Shown: positions 1-12,750, counted from the first letter of the stretch. The stretch: DNA of 64,000 nucleotides from Blastomyces gilchristii SLH14081 (GCF_000003855.2 NW_003101642.1:1-64000), one strand, 5' to 3'. Translations and numbers: made by a program. Notes: generated from the letters alone by a model not told the origin.

Positions 1-10
1 AGTAAAGAGT

Positions 11-386
11 CTTATTATTATTATTATTATTATTCTTTTATTATACTTATATACAAGCAGAGCTTATAATGAGTTCTTACGTGATATTAAATACAGATTA
101 AGTGTTGATTATACAGAAGAAAATACAGATATTGAGATTATATCAAGATAACAAGAACATAGAAAATACAAAGAAGTGATAATTAAATACATATAATAAT
201 AACTTCTCATTTCAGAAATATAGAGTGATTTATTAAAGTAATTTATACATCTCTATATTTATTAGAAATCTGAGATACTTGAGTTTCAGATTTAATATAT
301 TCTCTACAGGTTTTAAACTCATATACCTTGATTTCTCACATTAAGATGCTATCAGATGACCGTATTAATCATTCAGTTATTAAGAC
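11..386 (-). repeat. tRNA-headed SINE, copy 1 (heavily RIP-mutated)
   Basis: This is a degraded copy of the element at 480-851, aligning along its whole length in the same orientation. The (TAA)n-type tail is at its low-coordinate end (11-37 on the + strand reads as TTA repeats) and the tRNA-like head is at about 298-386. Compared with copy 2, CpG and other C/G positions have become T/A; for example the B-box region now reads as ggttttaaactc. All differences I saw are transitions, as expected from RIP. It carries no coding potential. Confidence 0.75.
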
Positions 387-479
387 ATAGTGAAGAGTCT
401 TATACAGTAGTAATAAAATCAGAAGAAGTTCTGAGAATGATTTAAGATTAAGATAGAGAGAGAGAGAGAAGAAGAAGAG

Positions 480-851
480 TTTTATTATTATTATTATTCT
501 TCCATTATACTCATATGCAAGCGGAGCTTATGATGAGTCCTTGCGTGATGTTAAATACAGGTCAAGTGTTGGTTATACAGGAGGAAATACAGGTGTTGAG
601 ACCACGCCAAGATAACAAGAACATAGGAAAATACAAAGGAGTGACAATTAGATACATGCGATAATAACTTCCCAGCCCAGGAACATAGAGCAATTCATTG
701 AAGCAATTTGTACACCTCTGTATTTATTAGGAACCTGAGGTGCTTGAGTTCCGGATTTAATGTATCCCCTGCGGGTTTCGAACCCACGCGCCTTGGTTTC
801 CCACGCCAAGGTGCTACCGGGTGGCCGCATTAACCATTCGGCCACCGGGGC
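480..851 (-). repeat. tRNA-headed SINE, copy 2 (best preserved)
   Basis: On the minus strand the element starts at 851 with an 89-nt tRNA-like head (763-851). The head has a pol III A box (TGGCCGAATGG) and a perfect B box (GGTTCGAAACC). The B box lies in a 5-bp stem resembling a T-arm, and a CCTTGG/CCAAGG stem resembles an anticodon arm. A body of about 265 nt follows, then an (AATAAT)n tail at about 481-500. The length of 372 bp matches copy 3 at 12,377. The low mutation load relative to its surroundings suggests a younger insertion. The head is too imperfect in its acceptor stem to be a working tRNA, so I call it a SINE rather than a tRNA gene. Confidence 0.8.
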
Positions 852-3800
852 GAAGAAGAAGAGTATTACTGTAAATAAACAGCAGCAGAAGAAGATTAAG
901 AGAGTATTAAAGTAGAAGATAAAGATGTTAAAAACTGATAAGTTTTTTTATTTATTAATAGATAATAATTTTTAATAATACTTCTATTCTCTAATTAATT
1001 AGCAGAAGCTGATAGAGAAGAAGAGAATTAAGATTTTATTCAGATCTTGAATACACTTTATAATTTAGAATATTAAGAAGATAGCTCTGCTCTCTGAGTA
1101 TATTAATCTACTTACTACTGAGATGAAATCTGAGATAGTATATCAGAAAATGCAGGATTTTAAGATATAGATTAATCTGACTAAGAGAGAGCAGTGAGAA
1201 CTCTCTTCTAAGAAGATAGTAGAAAGAGATTTTAAGATAATTATTATTTCAGATAAGAAGAAGAAGAAGAAGAATAAGAATAAGAAGTAAATTATAAAGA
1301 ATAATAAGAAGAATGAGAAAGAGAAGAAAGATAATAAATAGAAAAAGTTTTTTTCTATTCTATATTAGTTAGTTATAGACTTAGTAGCTGTTAAATAATA
1401 ATTGAAATTAATTTTAAGTTTTCAAAAATTATTGTACAAGTTGTAATCAATGTCAGAAATAATATATATATATATATTTAATTATCATGATTCACAAATT
1501 ACTATAATGTATAAGTATTAACATTTTTTTAATATTAATATTTATAATATTAATATATTGTTAATGATATTATCTGATAATATAATATAGTAACACTTTC
1601 TTTTATAATATTAATATATTTTAAGAAATATAACAGAGATTAATTAAGATTATTTATTTACTTTTATATATTAATAATATTCAATCTGAGTTAGTACTAA
1701 AATTATAACTAAGTTAAGAAAGAAGATTATTTTCTCTTATAATAATTCTTCTTATATATATCAGTGATCAGTTATTAAAAATAAATTATTATCTTTCTTA
1801 AATTATTATTATATTTTCTGAATTCACTTCTTTCACTTCTTTTACTTCTATTGAAGATTTATAAACTCTTTAAGAAATCACTGTGAATTATAAAGTCTAT
1901 ATTACTTATAATTTAACACAGAATACTCTCTTTCAATTATAATAAATAATCACTTCATTCTTCATATCTGATTTCAGATTATAAAATTTATGAAAAACTT
2001 AATATAAACACTGAGATGAACTATGAAATAATTATTAATAGATTGTATTACAGATTACTGAAGAGTCATCTCTCTAGTACAATTACTATAGCTTTATTTA
2101 GAAAATATTTATTATAAACTGATCATAGCTCTGAAGAAATTTCTCAACATCTGAAGTTATTAGAATACAGATAATAAAAGAAAAATAATCAGAAAATTAC
2201 TACTAAGTTAATAAGTTACTCTATTAGATAATAATTTTTACTAATACTAACTTTCTAATTTGAAGAAAATTATATAAAAATAATTATATATTAGTACTCT
2301 GATTTCATAACTCTTATTTAATAACTTTTATTAATAATTAATTTATATATATATATGTTTGAATCTTTCTCTTTAATTAATTAAAAACTCTGAATTCTGA
2401 ACACTTCTTTAAATACTTAATTTAAATCTTTATATTTCACATTGATTCTGTCTTCAGTTGAATTTTAAGATATACTATAAAGTTAATATATAATTTCTAG
2501 AATCAGAGTTAAAGAATCATTGAAGAGTGTCTCTTATAATAAATATATAAGCTAGTATAAATAATCTTATATTTATGAGAGTTATATATTATTATATTAA
2601 TGAGAACTGAACTTATTAAGAGATATTAATTGAACTTAAATCATTAATCAGTAGTTATACTGAGAATTATATAATAGAACTATTAATAACTGTGATTAAA
2701 AATAATTATTAAAATATTAGTCTTAGTCTTCTTACAATTATAACTGATAATACTGTAAATAACTATACTATAATAAAGAGCTTAAAGTAAAAATTGACTT
2801 TGTATTTCTGAAATAATAAATAAGAGTATATCTTCTATATTACTTATATAATTCAACTTATAGTGTAAATACTAATAAAGAATCTTAATATTAAGATAAA
2901 GAATAATAAGATAACTGATTTTTAAGATAAGAATAAGATAAAAGTGATTACTTAAGTAATCTTTATATTTACTTTATAAAAGATAATGTTTTTTAATAAC
3001 ACTTTTTAATATTGCTTTTTGATAATGCTTTTTAATAATACTACTGTTAATTTTGAATAGATTGACTAATAATTCAAATATTACAGATTTAAAATATTAT
3101 TAATATAATTTATATCTTTTCTAAACAATAATAATAATTTCATGATATTTAATAAATAAATAAATCAATCATATCACTGAATATGATACAGAATATTAGA
3201 ATATAATAAAGTTTAATATATAAAATAACTATTCAGACTCTTTAATTATGTTAGATAATTAATTATTAAGTGTAATACTCTGATTAGAAAAAGATTCAGA
3301 TATTGAAACTTTCTAATATAAAGTGAACTCAGTTTAAATATATAATTAATTTACTATTTCAGTTTTATAAGATAATAAAGATAGTTTTAATTACTTATAC
3401 ATTAATACTGCAGTCAGTCTGATAAGTATATAACAGTTTATTTACTCATCTTAAGAAGCAGTTAAATCACTTAAAAAGAAATTTAGTCTAAGATAATACT
3501 ATAGTACAGACTATTATTACTGTAAGAAATAAACTGATATATTACTAGAGTAAAACTAAAGAATTTTTTACAGAGTACTGTACTATAGCAGCTCTACTAG
3601 ATCTCTTCTATTAAGTTAATATCTACACTTCTTAAGATTGAATAAAGAAGAAATGAGACTTATATATTAAATTAGTGTGAGACTGCTATAATATCAACTA
3701 TCAGAGATTTGAATAAGCAGATATTAGAGATATGAAGACAGTGAAATATAATTCTCTAGTAAGTAATAATCTTTGATAACACTTTATATTATATAGAACT

Positions 3801-4000
3801 ATAATACTAACTTTGAAACAGAACTTATATAAATTAATTATAATTAAAAATCAGATAAAACTATATACTTATAAAACTGAATTTAACAGCTATTTTTAAG
3901 ATAATCTGATGAATTTATATGCTAAATTAATTCTAGAGTTATAAAAAATTGTTGAGAGTATATATTCAACTGTTGTACTGATGATATATGATATTCTAAT
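852..4000. other. AT-rich RIP-degraded repeat DNA without readable genes
   Basis: This stretch is dominated by A and T and has no long open frame on either strand. It includes an AG-rich AAG/AAT microsatellite-like section at about 1,250-1,340. The base composition and the density of stop codons fit RIP-mutated transposon relics, but I could not assign it to a family by eye. No host gene is seen. Confidence 0.6.
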
Positions 4001-4107
4001 GACTCAGTGACATAGTGATTAACTATACTATCATGAAGCCTTAATTAGCGGCCTTTTCTTCAGGAAATGAATGCTAAGAGAGAGCAGGTTTAAACTCTGC
4101 AAGAGTC
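4001..4107 (+). repeat. tRNA-like relic (possible second SINE head)
   Basis: The segment starts with GACTC and ends with GAGTC, which would pair as the first five base pairs of an acceptor stem. An A-box-like stretch (gtgacatagtgattaac) and a B-box-like stretch (aggtttaaactctgc) sit at the expected places, and both look like canonical boxes after C-to-T/G-to-A change. At 107 nt it would need a long variable arm or an intron. It is too decayed to be functional. It may be a dead tRNA gene or the head of another SINE. Confidence 0.35.
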
Positions 4108-4739
4108 ATCTTAATCACAGCTTTCACTGTTAAGTTATAAAACAGTATCAGAGGCCTCTGAGTGCACTATAGTGAATTATTATCAAGCTTAAGATGTTCA
4201 TCTCAGAGATTTCCAGGCACTAATTCTTACTAATCTTAGAGTTCACAGCTCTTCAGATACTTCAAGTTAGATCAGTACTAGAGTGATTAAGATCTAGAGT
4301 ACTCACAGAATAGTGAATCATTGTTAAGCTTAACTGATCAGATCTTATTTCTCTCACTCTAGACACTCACTTTCAGAGAATTAATATTTAAAAACTATCT
4401 GATTAGAACACTTCAGATCTAGTAAGAATCTAGACAAGATGAGATCTAGATATTTTTAATAAATGATTAGTTTAAGTAAGACTGTGACAGTCAATTAATA
4501 GGCTGAAATGCTGAGATTAACAGCTGAAAGATTAAAGACTTAACTAGAATTGAGTAGCTCTGATATTATTCTTAGTGAGAATCTCACCTATGAATAAGCT
4601 AGTTACAGAAGCTAGCTGAGTGACAGCTCTTTAAAGAGAATGATAATCTTTGAAACAGGTCTGAGAGAACAGAGACAGCAGTCAGTTATATAGAGTATTA
4701 AAATATATATATAGCTTAAGATATAAACTGCAGAGATCT
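4108..4739. other. Unassigned repeat-derived sequence
   Basis: The composition is slightly less AT-rich than its flanks, rich in AGATCT/CTCAGA-like words and without an open frame. It follows directly on the tRNA-like relic and ends where LINE 3' sequence begins. It could be the body of a SINE headed by 4,001-4,107, but no terminal tail is visible. Confidence 0.3.
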
Positions 4740-5074
4740 TATTCTGTAGATCTCTTTTTACTGTACTTATTTCTTTCTATTCTTTTCTATCTGTCTATTT
4801 AATATGTCTATCTTTAAGACTATGTTTTGATTTCCTTTATCATGATATTTTTAAATGATTTCAAAGTATCAAAAGATGTTGAAATACTGTAATTCATAAA
4901 CAGTTTTTGTATTCAAGACTGAAATTTTCTGATTTTATATATCTGAAATTGATAAATGTATAATAGTTAACTCTATAGATATAGAAAAAACTCTGAGAAC
5001 TAAAGGTTCTCAGATAGATGTTATAGTCTCTGACTGTATACATCTATAATTGAAGAATAATAATAATAATAATA
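4740..5074 (+). mobile_element. 5'-truncated LINE, 3' UTR and tail only
   Basis: This stretch aligns with 20,351-20,683, the 3' untranslated region and (AAT)n tail of the long LINE copy. Shared landmarks are a TTTCTTTCTATTC stretch, a repeated ggttctcag/ctgagaac palindrome and the final tataattgaagaataata. Differences are mostly transitions. 5' truncation is the usual outcome of target-primed reverse transcription. Confidence 0.75.
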
Positions 5075-5267
5075 TGATATTCTGATAATTTCATTAACAG
5101 AGATAAGAATGAAGTGAAAGTTTAACTCAAGCTAAGATATTTATCACTATTATCAGAGACAATTATAAGAAGAAATAATTAAGAAACTTATAATTATAAA
5201 ACATAGAATTATCAGATAGTTTAATATCTCTAATCACAGAATATCAGAGAAGTGTATTTTTTATAAG

Positions 5268-5815
5268 AAAGTGAAGAATAAACTTATATAAGAATGTATT
5301 TAGTTATTTTATAAGTGTTATTAATAATCATTATTAAATTCTGATTATATAAGTAATCATTGAATAAATTGAATGAAACGGAATTTAATCTTCAGTCTTA
5401 GTCTTATTCTGATTTTGAAAGAATAATCATCTTTCACAGTTTATTCTGAGAAATTACTCTTATTTCACTGTTCTTGAATTAAATCTGATCATTTTTCATG
5501 TTATTTCTTTCAGAAATGATTCATTTTCACATTTTTTTAATTCTTGATTCTAGTGAAACTCATGTTAAGAAATGTATAAGATCAGATCAAATAGAATTAA
5601 ATATGAAATTTATAATTCCGTCAGTCAGTCTAATCACTATAAAGTTATAATTATGATAATCTTCAATTAAATTCAGTAGAAAGTCTTTAAATTCTTTCCA
5701 AGTTATAATAGTATTGATATACTCAAGCTCTCTCTTCTTGATAACTTAAGAAGTTGCAGAGATATCTTTAAGAAGACTGACAGTGTATATTACTCATATC
5801 TTATAAGTATTAAAC
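5268..5815 (+). repeat. Unclassified repeat, modules A and B
   Basis: Module A (about 5,268-5,640) is repeated at 20,925-21,300 and in part at 11,935-12,105. Module B (about 5,640-5,815) is repeated at 13,755-13,930. The two modules are contiguous here, so they probably belong to one parent element. No coding sequence, TIR or LTR is recognisable after RIP. Confidence 0.55.
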
Positions 5816-6234
5816 TAACTCAGATTAAGGTGAAATTTTCATTCAAGAGTGCAGATAAAGTTGTAAAATTCAGATAATATATTATTCTTATAATTCAGAG
5901 AATCTTTAATCTTAATCTCTCTATCTTTATAATAGATAGACTGACCGTGTGACCGTGTCTGAGATCAGAATCAGAATATTTAATAATTTCATTATCAATT
6001 TAACTAATCTCATTACACAGTTTTAATATTAGATAGTAGTCTCATACTGTTTTAGTAAGACTTACTGTCTACTCTTATTACATTTTTCAAATAAGATCAA
6101 GATTTTCACTTCTCAATTTAAATTATTTTTATTGCTTTAAATGACTTTAAATCTCATTTGAGTATTATCAAAAAGCATTACTTTTTAAAAAATTAAAAAT
6201 AGTCTAAAAAAAACCTTAAAATATCTAAAAATAG

Positions 6235-6239
6235 TAACT
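6235..6239. repeat. Target-site duplication TAACT (low-coordinate side)
   Basis: The five bases before the first LTR read TAACT and are identical to the five bases after the other LTR at 11,883-11,887. A 5-bp duplication is the usual integrase footprint of Ty3/gypsy elements. Confidence 0.85.
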
Positions 6240-6548
6240 TGTAAGAGGTCTACGCCGAATAGATCGGTATAATATTGATAGGTCTTATATAACAAAGATA
6301 AAAACGTTAGAGAAGAAAAGAAAGAGAAAGTGTGAGAATCAGCAATCAAGATGAATATTTATACATGTATGTGGTGGTGTACGCGGTGAAGCTTCGGGGC
6401 AGAAGAATATACACGCGTTCATAGTGGCTGAGGATCAGCAATTGAGAATGACCAAGAATCAGAGTGTACACATTTGAGAATGAAGTGATTGAAATCTGTG
6501 AAGTGTAATGAAATAGTCTATATGATTGATCAGGCGCAGCCTGTCACA
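6240..6548 (-). repeat. LTR (3' LTR of the element)
   Basis: The 309-bp repeat begins TGTAAGAGG and ends TGTCACA on the + strand, giving the standard TG...CA termini on both strands. It aligns with 11,574-11,882 without gaps. By hand I count 31 differences, all transitions. Confidence 0.9.
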
Positions 6549-6899
6549 TTAGCTCTCTCTTTCAGAAGCAGTTCTCATCAGTCAAGAACTGCTGTTTCAG
6601 ATAATGTAGAACTCAAAGTCCAGATCAGTTAATCATAGCTGATTCATTTCATAAGATATTGTCAGCTGCAGTTATGAGATCTCTTATCAAGAATATTCTC
6701 AATCTCTCACTCAAGCTCATTATCTTCTTCTATGATGCCTGGTGACTGTCAGTCAGAAGTCAGTTAAGAAGAGAATGAATCAGTGACAGTGTGACAGAAC
6801 AAGCTTGTGTGAAATACATTATGAATCTCTGATGATGTGTCAAGACAGTAGTTATGACTATCTAGAACTTCTATCACTTTATACTTGATATAACAGTAA

Positions 6900-9800
6900 T
6901 CTAGCATACAAGATGAATGTGTGATTCATATATTCTTAAGATTCAATCATATCAGATCTTCTATCTTATATTGTTCAGTAGAATCTTGATAAACATTGAT
7001 TTGATTCTCTTGATCTTGTTTCATAGTTGTTATAAAGGTCTCTACTCAATTGCAGGCATCTCAGAGCTTTATTACTATATTATCAGCAATCTGAATCAGA
7101 CTGTGAAGATTCAGTGTGAACTGTGTAATCTCTAGAAGATTCAACACTTTCATATGATATCTGTGTGTAAGAAAGAACAGACTTATATCTGTTAAAATAG
7201 CATCTCAACTGTTGATAGTAATCTCTGTATGTAGAAGAAGATTATATCAATCATCTTATAAGTAGTTACAGAACTTATGAAGATAATTCTTCACAGTCTG
7301 AATTATTCATTCTGATATATCATCAGTCTCAGAGTAATAGGCAGTTGATAGACAGTGTATAATCTTGAGAACTTGACAGATTCTTGTTCAGAGAGTGCTT
7401 ATGAATTAACAGCTCTGATTCAATACTATAGATCTCAATAATTCATATATTCAATAGAACAGACTCTGTAGAAAAGCTTCAATAACTTATTCAGTATTTA
7501 TCTTATTATAAGATTTTAATATTATATCTTTACTCAGTTAATTCATAATAATTAGAATGTTTCTATAACTCTTGCTCTTAGATAGATTAACAGTGAAGTC
7601 AATTACTATATCTTATCAGATTCTATCAGAGATATTAAGTGATTTCAATAGATCTTTTCTACAGTTCTTTTATAAGATAACAGAAGAACAGTAATTACAG
7701 TTTCAGATAAAGTGTCTGATACTGTTTAATATCTCAGATCAGTAGAACTCTCAGAAGATCATTCTATACAGTTATTCACAGCCTGAATAATCAGTTATAT
7801 ACAAATCATGCATCTCTTGTATTATTCAAGTGTATAAGAATTCAGAGTGAGAGACTCAGTATTATTCATGAAATTATAGAGTATTATTATCATTAATTAA
7901 ACATTCTGAGATATCAGTTCTTATACATAGTTCTGAGAGAAATCAGAGTGCTTCTTAATATACTGCTTCAGTGAGAGTCTGAAGAAGTTCATTTATCTGA
8001 GCTGCTGTATATCACAGTTCATTCAGTGTAGAGAAAGTAGAGATATCAATGACAGTTCTAACTGAAGAAGTATATATAGTGTCATGAACTGTTTTATCTT
8101 GATCAACTAGTATCTTCAGATTCAAGAGCTGATACTCTCAGTTCATTCAGTAAGTATCTATTATATTAGATAATATATCTTACTCTTATTATAAGAGAGT
8201 ATCTGTCATTGAGTTCTGACTATCAGAATAGTAGTGTATTGTAAAATGAAAGCAGCTTAAGAACTCAGATCATTATATCTATCATTCAGTGAGTTTATAG
8301 ATAGTTGTAAAGTATTTGAGATTCTTATAATCTGTGACTATTTTAAATTTGAAGATACTTCAGAGTTCAGAGTCTTATTCTTCTAAACAGTGTATAATTA
8401 TAAGAAGTTTCTTATCATAGATCTCATAATTGCATTCAGCAGGACTCAGTTTCTTAGATATGAAGACATATGATTATAGAACATCTTTATTATTATATTA
8501 CAATATCACTTCTTCTATTATATAGCTAGAGAAATCAGCTTCAATAACTATTTTATAATCAGAATTAAATATTATCAGTAGAGAGATATTAATAAACATC
8601 TTCTTTATCTATATAAATGCAGCTTCAGTATTCACTGATTATTGAAATACTGAGTCTTTCTTAGTAAGATCTGTAAGTGATCTTATAATATCTGAGAAGT
8701 TTCATATAAATCACTGATAGAAGTTAGCAAATCTAATGAAGCTTTATACATCTTTCACAGTATACAGAGCTTCTTATTCAAGAATAATGAAGACTTTCTC
8801 AGAATTCATTTGAATTCTCTTATCAGCTTCTATAATAAAACTCAGATACTTAATACTCTTGACTTTAAAATTATACTTATCAATATCTATCAGTAGTTCT
8901 GCTTCTTATAGCTATTATAATATCTTTCACATATACTCTTAATATTCTTTTCTGAATTTATTGATGAAGATGAGAATGTTATCTAAATAAGCAGATACAA
9001 ACTCATCAAGAAAATCTCAGAGTACTCAGTTAATATACTTCTGAAATATACTGAAGATATTAGTCAGTTCAAAGAGTGTGACTATTTATTTAAAGAGATC
9101 ATAATATGTTTAAAATACTGTAAGTCATTCATCTTCTTCAGTAATGCAAATCTTATGAAACACAGTAATAATATCTAGTTTTATAAATCATTGAGCTCAT
9201 CTGATCTGTGCTAGAGTTTCATTGATAAGAGATAAGAGATATCAATCTTTCTTTATCAATCTGTTCAGATCTCAATAGTTCACACAGAATCAGAGTTCTT
9301 TATCTGATTTCTTTGCAAAGAGAATAGAGACTGTAGTGAAAGAGTTACTAATATATATGAATTCTTTATTCAATAGATCATTGAGTGTCTTTTGAAGAAG
9401 AAGAAGTTCATTTCAGAATATATTATAAAGAGAGTCTCATGACAGTTCAGAGTTCTTATCATTCTTTTTCTCTAACTTGATACTGTAATTCACTTCAGAA
9501 CCTTATAAGAAGAGTATATTCATAATATTATCTTATCAGAAGATATCTAGATATTCATGATATTATTAAAAGAGTTTTATACAAGAATCTGTTATTATAA
9601 TATAAGATAATTTTTCTAGAGTCTTTTTGATATCAGTCAGACTGATAAAATAGATTGATATATGATTCTGCTATCAGTGATTCTTTCAGCAACTTCTTTT
9701 TCTGAGTATTTTATAGATATTGACAGAGATCTGTGTCAGATCAATAGTCTTGTAAATATCATCTTTGTAAATTCTATCATTATTAGAGAATATCAAGCTT

Positions 9801-11540
9801 CTGTTTTAAGTGTTTAATAAGATATCTTATTCAGATAGTCAGACAAGTTCTAATATAAGATTATAATCAAGATTATTAACTTTATATACATAGACATCTT
9901 CACATTGATGTTCTCTCACATCTATGATCAGCTTTATCATGTAACAGATATAAATGTCTTTTAAATCATTAAATTCTGTGAGGAGTTGAGGTTTTGATAA
10001 AGAAATACACTGAAGATTATAATATCTTACAACTGAAGATTTTATAATTGTATAGTGACATAGAGCACTGTCTATCATGGCTTTCATATTATACATATTA
10101 TCAACTACAGTAGATATAAGAATCATATTCATTGTTATCTTCTCTTCAAATTATTGTCATCTGATCTCTTCAAGCTTCTGTTTACAAATTTGAACAGAAG
10201 CTAATCTTTTCTCTATTTCACTGAGACATTCTTATAGTTATCTTCTGAATCTTTCTCTAATGTAATGTGATTGATATGAACAGATACTGATTCATTCTTT
10301 AAACAAGAAGACACTGATCTTTCTCTCAAGTATGAAGATATATAGATTGATCAGCAGTTGAAAGTAATGTGTTCTGATCAGTTATAGTTGATACACACTT
10401 CACATTAATGTTAATCAGTGACTTCTTCAGAAGTGATCTCAGAGACTCAGAAGCCTGTTCAGATGACAGAGATCCTTGCTTATATATAGATATTTGAGTC
10501 TACTTAATTCATGACATCTGCATCATTGTTATTCCTCAGTGTGAGTGTATAAGTCATTGAGATGTAATGTCTTCTACCACTGTTCTGTATATTCTTGAGC
10601 TTGATAAGACAGTTATTCATTGTCTGAAGCTGTGTGTAGAAGTCTTTATAAGTCTGATCTTTGTCTACATCTACAAGAGTCTGTAAGAGTTTGAAAGTTA
10701 ATGTCTTCTTAAGCATGCTAATTTTCATTTGATTCTCTTAAGATTGATCACCTACTTCTAGAATCTTGATGTTAAAGTCAGGGATAAATGTTGTAAGAGA
10801 AGTGTTTCTCTGTCAGATACTCTGTAATCAATTTAATACTTTCTATTATATGATAGTGTCTTGAAACAGAATATCAAGATATTTCATAATATTATCAGGC
10901 ATTTGTAACACTGATTCACATGCTTCTATTTATGAATAAAACTTCTGTTTCATATAATCTTTCAATTATTTATTAATATATCAATCTTGATTGATTAATA
11001 AACTAATAACATCTTCATCTATACTCAGTTTCATGAGCATTTTCATTCTTCATGATGAGTAGAGAGTGAGATTAGAAGTATTAAAATATGCAGAAGCACT
11101 CAAGTATTCTTTCAGTGCTTTTATATTCAGTTCTGTAGATGTTGAAATTGTATGAGTTAATTATTGAATCTCTTTGTATTGAAGTTGTTGAGTTATATGC
11201 ATGTCTGCTATCTGTTGCTGTTATAATTTCAACATTGCTCAGAACCACTGTGACATTGTGTCTATACTTGTATTCAAGAATTTCATATTATCATTAGATA
11301 TGATTATATCAATCATTGAATATATGATATCTGTGAAATCTGAAGAAATGTAATTATATTCTCATATATCTGAGTGTCAGAACTCTCAGGTCTTTCACTG
11401 ATATTCTCTTATAAGATCTTTATTACAGAGTCAGAATAACTGATGAGTAAGCTTCTATCTGAGAACTCAGTGTTCACTTAACTGTGTTTTCTCTTTCTTA
11501 TATGTTGTTACACATTCAGATATCTCTTGATGAATAATCA
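6900..11540 (-). pseudogene. gag-pol remnant (gag, protease, RT, RNase H, integrase)
   Basis: The internal region codes on the minus strand. Integrase zinc-finger remnants lie at about 7,580-7,870, with an NCNYC pair and a following D-F segment like the start of the catalytic core. The RT is at about 8,600-9,340: an FCVNY motif near 9,270 matches gypsy FCVDY, and the catalytic YLDD at about 8,977-8,991 has become YLDN by a G-to-A change. The longest open piece (9,839-10,132) is the retropepsin, with an AMIDSA motif in place of the usual IDSGA. The piece at 10,504-10,728 belongs to gag. Nothing here can produce a working polyprotein. Confidence 0.8.
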
Positions 11541-11573
11541 TTTCTAATGAGAAGATGATGAACATTTTTATAG

Positions 11574-11882
11574 TGTAAGAGGCCTACACTGAATAGATCA
11601 GTATAATATTGATAGGTCTTATATAACAAAGATAAAAATGTTAGAGAAGAAAAGAAAGAGAAAGTGTGAGAATCAGTGATCAAGATGAATATTTATATGT
11701 ATATGTGATGATGTACGCGGTAAAGCTTCAGAGTGGAAGAATATATGCGTGTTCATAGTGGCTGAGAATCAGCAATCAAGAATGGCCGAGAATCAGAGCG
11801 TACATATTTGAGAATGAAGTGATTGAAATCTGTGAAGTGTAACGAAATAGTCTATATAATTGATCAGGCGCAGCCCGCCACA
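11574..11882 (-). repeat. LTR (5' LTR of the element)
   Basis: This is the 309-bp partner of 6,240-6,548 with identical length and termini. Followed by TAACT at 11,883-11,887, it completes the target-site duplication. Confidence 0.9.
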
Positions 11883-11887
11883 TAACT

Positions 11888-12376
11888 TTATGCTAAGAAT
11901 GAGACTAAATGAGATTAAATGAGATTACTTTCTTATTTTTTTCAAGTCATGATTTTATTTTGAGATCAGATATATAGTCACCTTGCATAATTTTTTTAAT
12001 AATTAGTCTCAGTGAGATTTATATCAAGAAATGTATGAGATCAGATTAAATGAAATTAAATATAAAATTCATAATTTCAGCAGTCAGTTTAATAATAGAT
12101 ATAAAGATGTAGAGACTGTGACAGTAATAGAGAAATTAAAGAGCTTATATTAAAATATACAGTAAATTCAGAAATCTTGAATTTCTGCTGAGATAGAGAT
12201 ATATATACTCTAGAGAATAATATGAAGTTACTCTCAGAAAATGAAGTCAGATCAGTCTCAGTATAGATGTATAAGATTATATCAGTCTATTAATAGAGCT
12301 TAACTGATTTAAACTTATAATCAGATTGAGTGATTTGAATTGTAATATAATAGAATCAAAGTAGTGACTTATCAGA
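11888..12376. other. AT-rich repeat DNA with part of module A
   Basis: Positions 11,935-12,105 resemble the 3' half of repeat module A (5,268-5,640 and 20,925-21,300), including the atgagatcagatt and cagtcagt words. The rest is unassigned AT-rich sequence. No gene is visible. Confidence 0.45.
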
Positions 12377-12750
12377 GCCCCGGTGACTGAATAGTTAATA
12401 CAGCCACCTGGTAGCGCCTTGGCGTGGGAAACCAAGGTGTGTGAGTTCGAAACCCGCAGGGGATACATTAAATTCAGAACTTAAGCACCTCAGGTTTCTA
12501 ATAAATACAGAGGTGTATAAATCACTTCAACAAAATCACTCTATGTTCCTGGGATAAGAAGTTATTATCACATGTATTTAATTGTCACTTCTTTGTATTT
12601 TCTATGTTCTTGTTATCTTGACATGGTCTCAACACCTGTATTTCCTCCTGTATAATCAACACTTGGCCTGTATTTAACATCACGCAAGGACTCATCATAA
12701 GCTCCGCTTGTATATGAGTATAATGAAAGAATAATAATAATAATAATAAA
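12377..12750 (+). repeat. tRNA-headed SINE, copy 3
   Basis: The 374-bp copy is on the plus strand. The tRNA-like head (12,377-12,465) keeps the B box GTTCGAAACC intact, while the A box has G-to-A and C-to-T changes. The body and (AATAAT)n tail (about 12,729-12,750) match copy 2 over the full length. The mutation load is intermediate between copies 1 and 2. Confidence 0.8.

Larger units (their letters stand above)
6240..11882 (-). mobile_element. Complete RIP-inactivated Ty3/gypsy LTR retrotransposon
   Basis: The 5,643-bp element is bounded by two 309-bp LTRs and a perfect TAACT target duplication. It is coded on the minus strand. Fragments in order from the 5' LTR (11,574-11,882) are gag, aspartic protease, reverse transcriptase, RNase H region and integrase, the Ty3/gypsy order. 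A purine-rich tract (AAAGAGAGAGCTAA on the minus strand, about 6,549-6,562) abuts the 3' LTR (6,240-6,548), as a polypurine tract should. I could not recognise a primer-binding site. Every frame is full of stops. Where the coding sense can still be followed, changes are TGG to TGA/TAG and GAT to AAT, typical of RIP. Its insertion predates the mutations, since both LTRs are altered differently. Confidence 0.92.

Noticed and set aside
763..851. Possible functional tRNA gene on the minus strand
   Set aside because: The acceptor stem is imperfect, and the same head occurs on two other ~373-bp repeats with AAT tails, so it is a SINE head.
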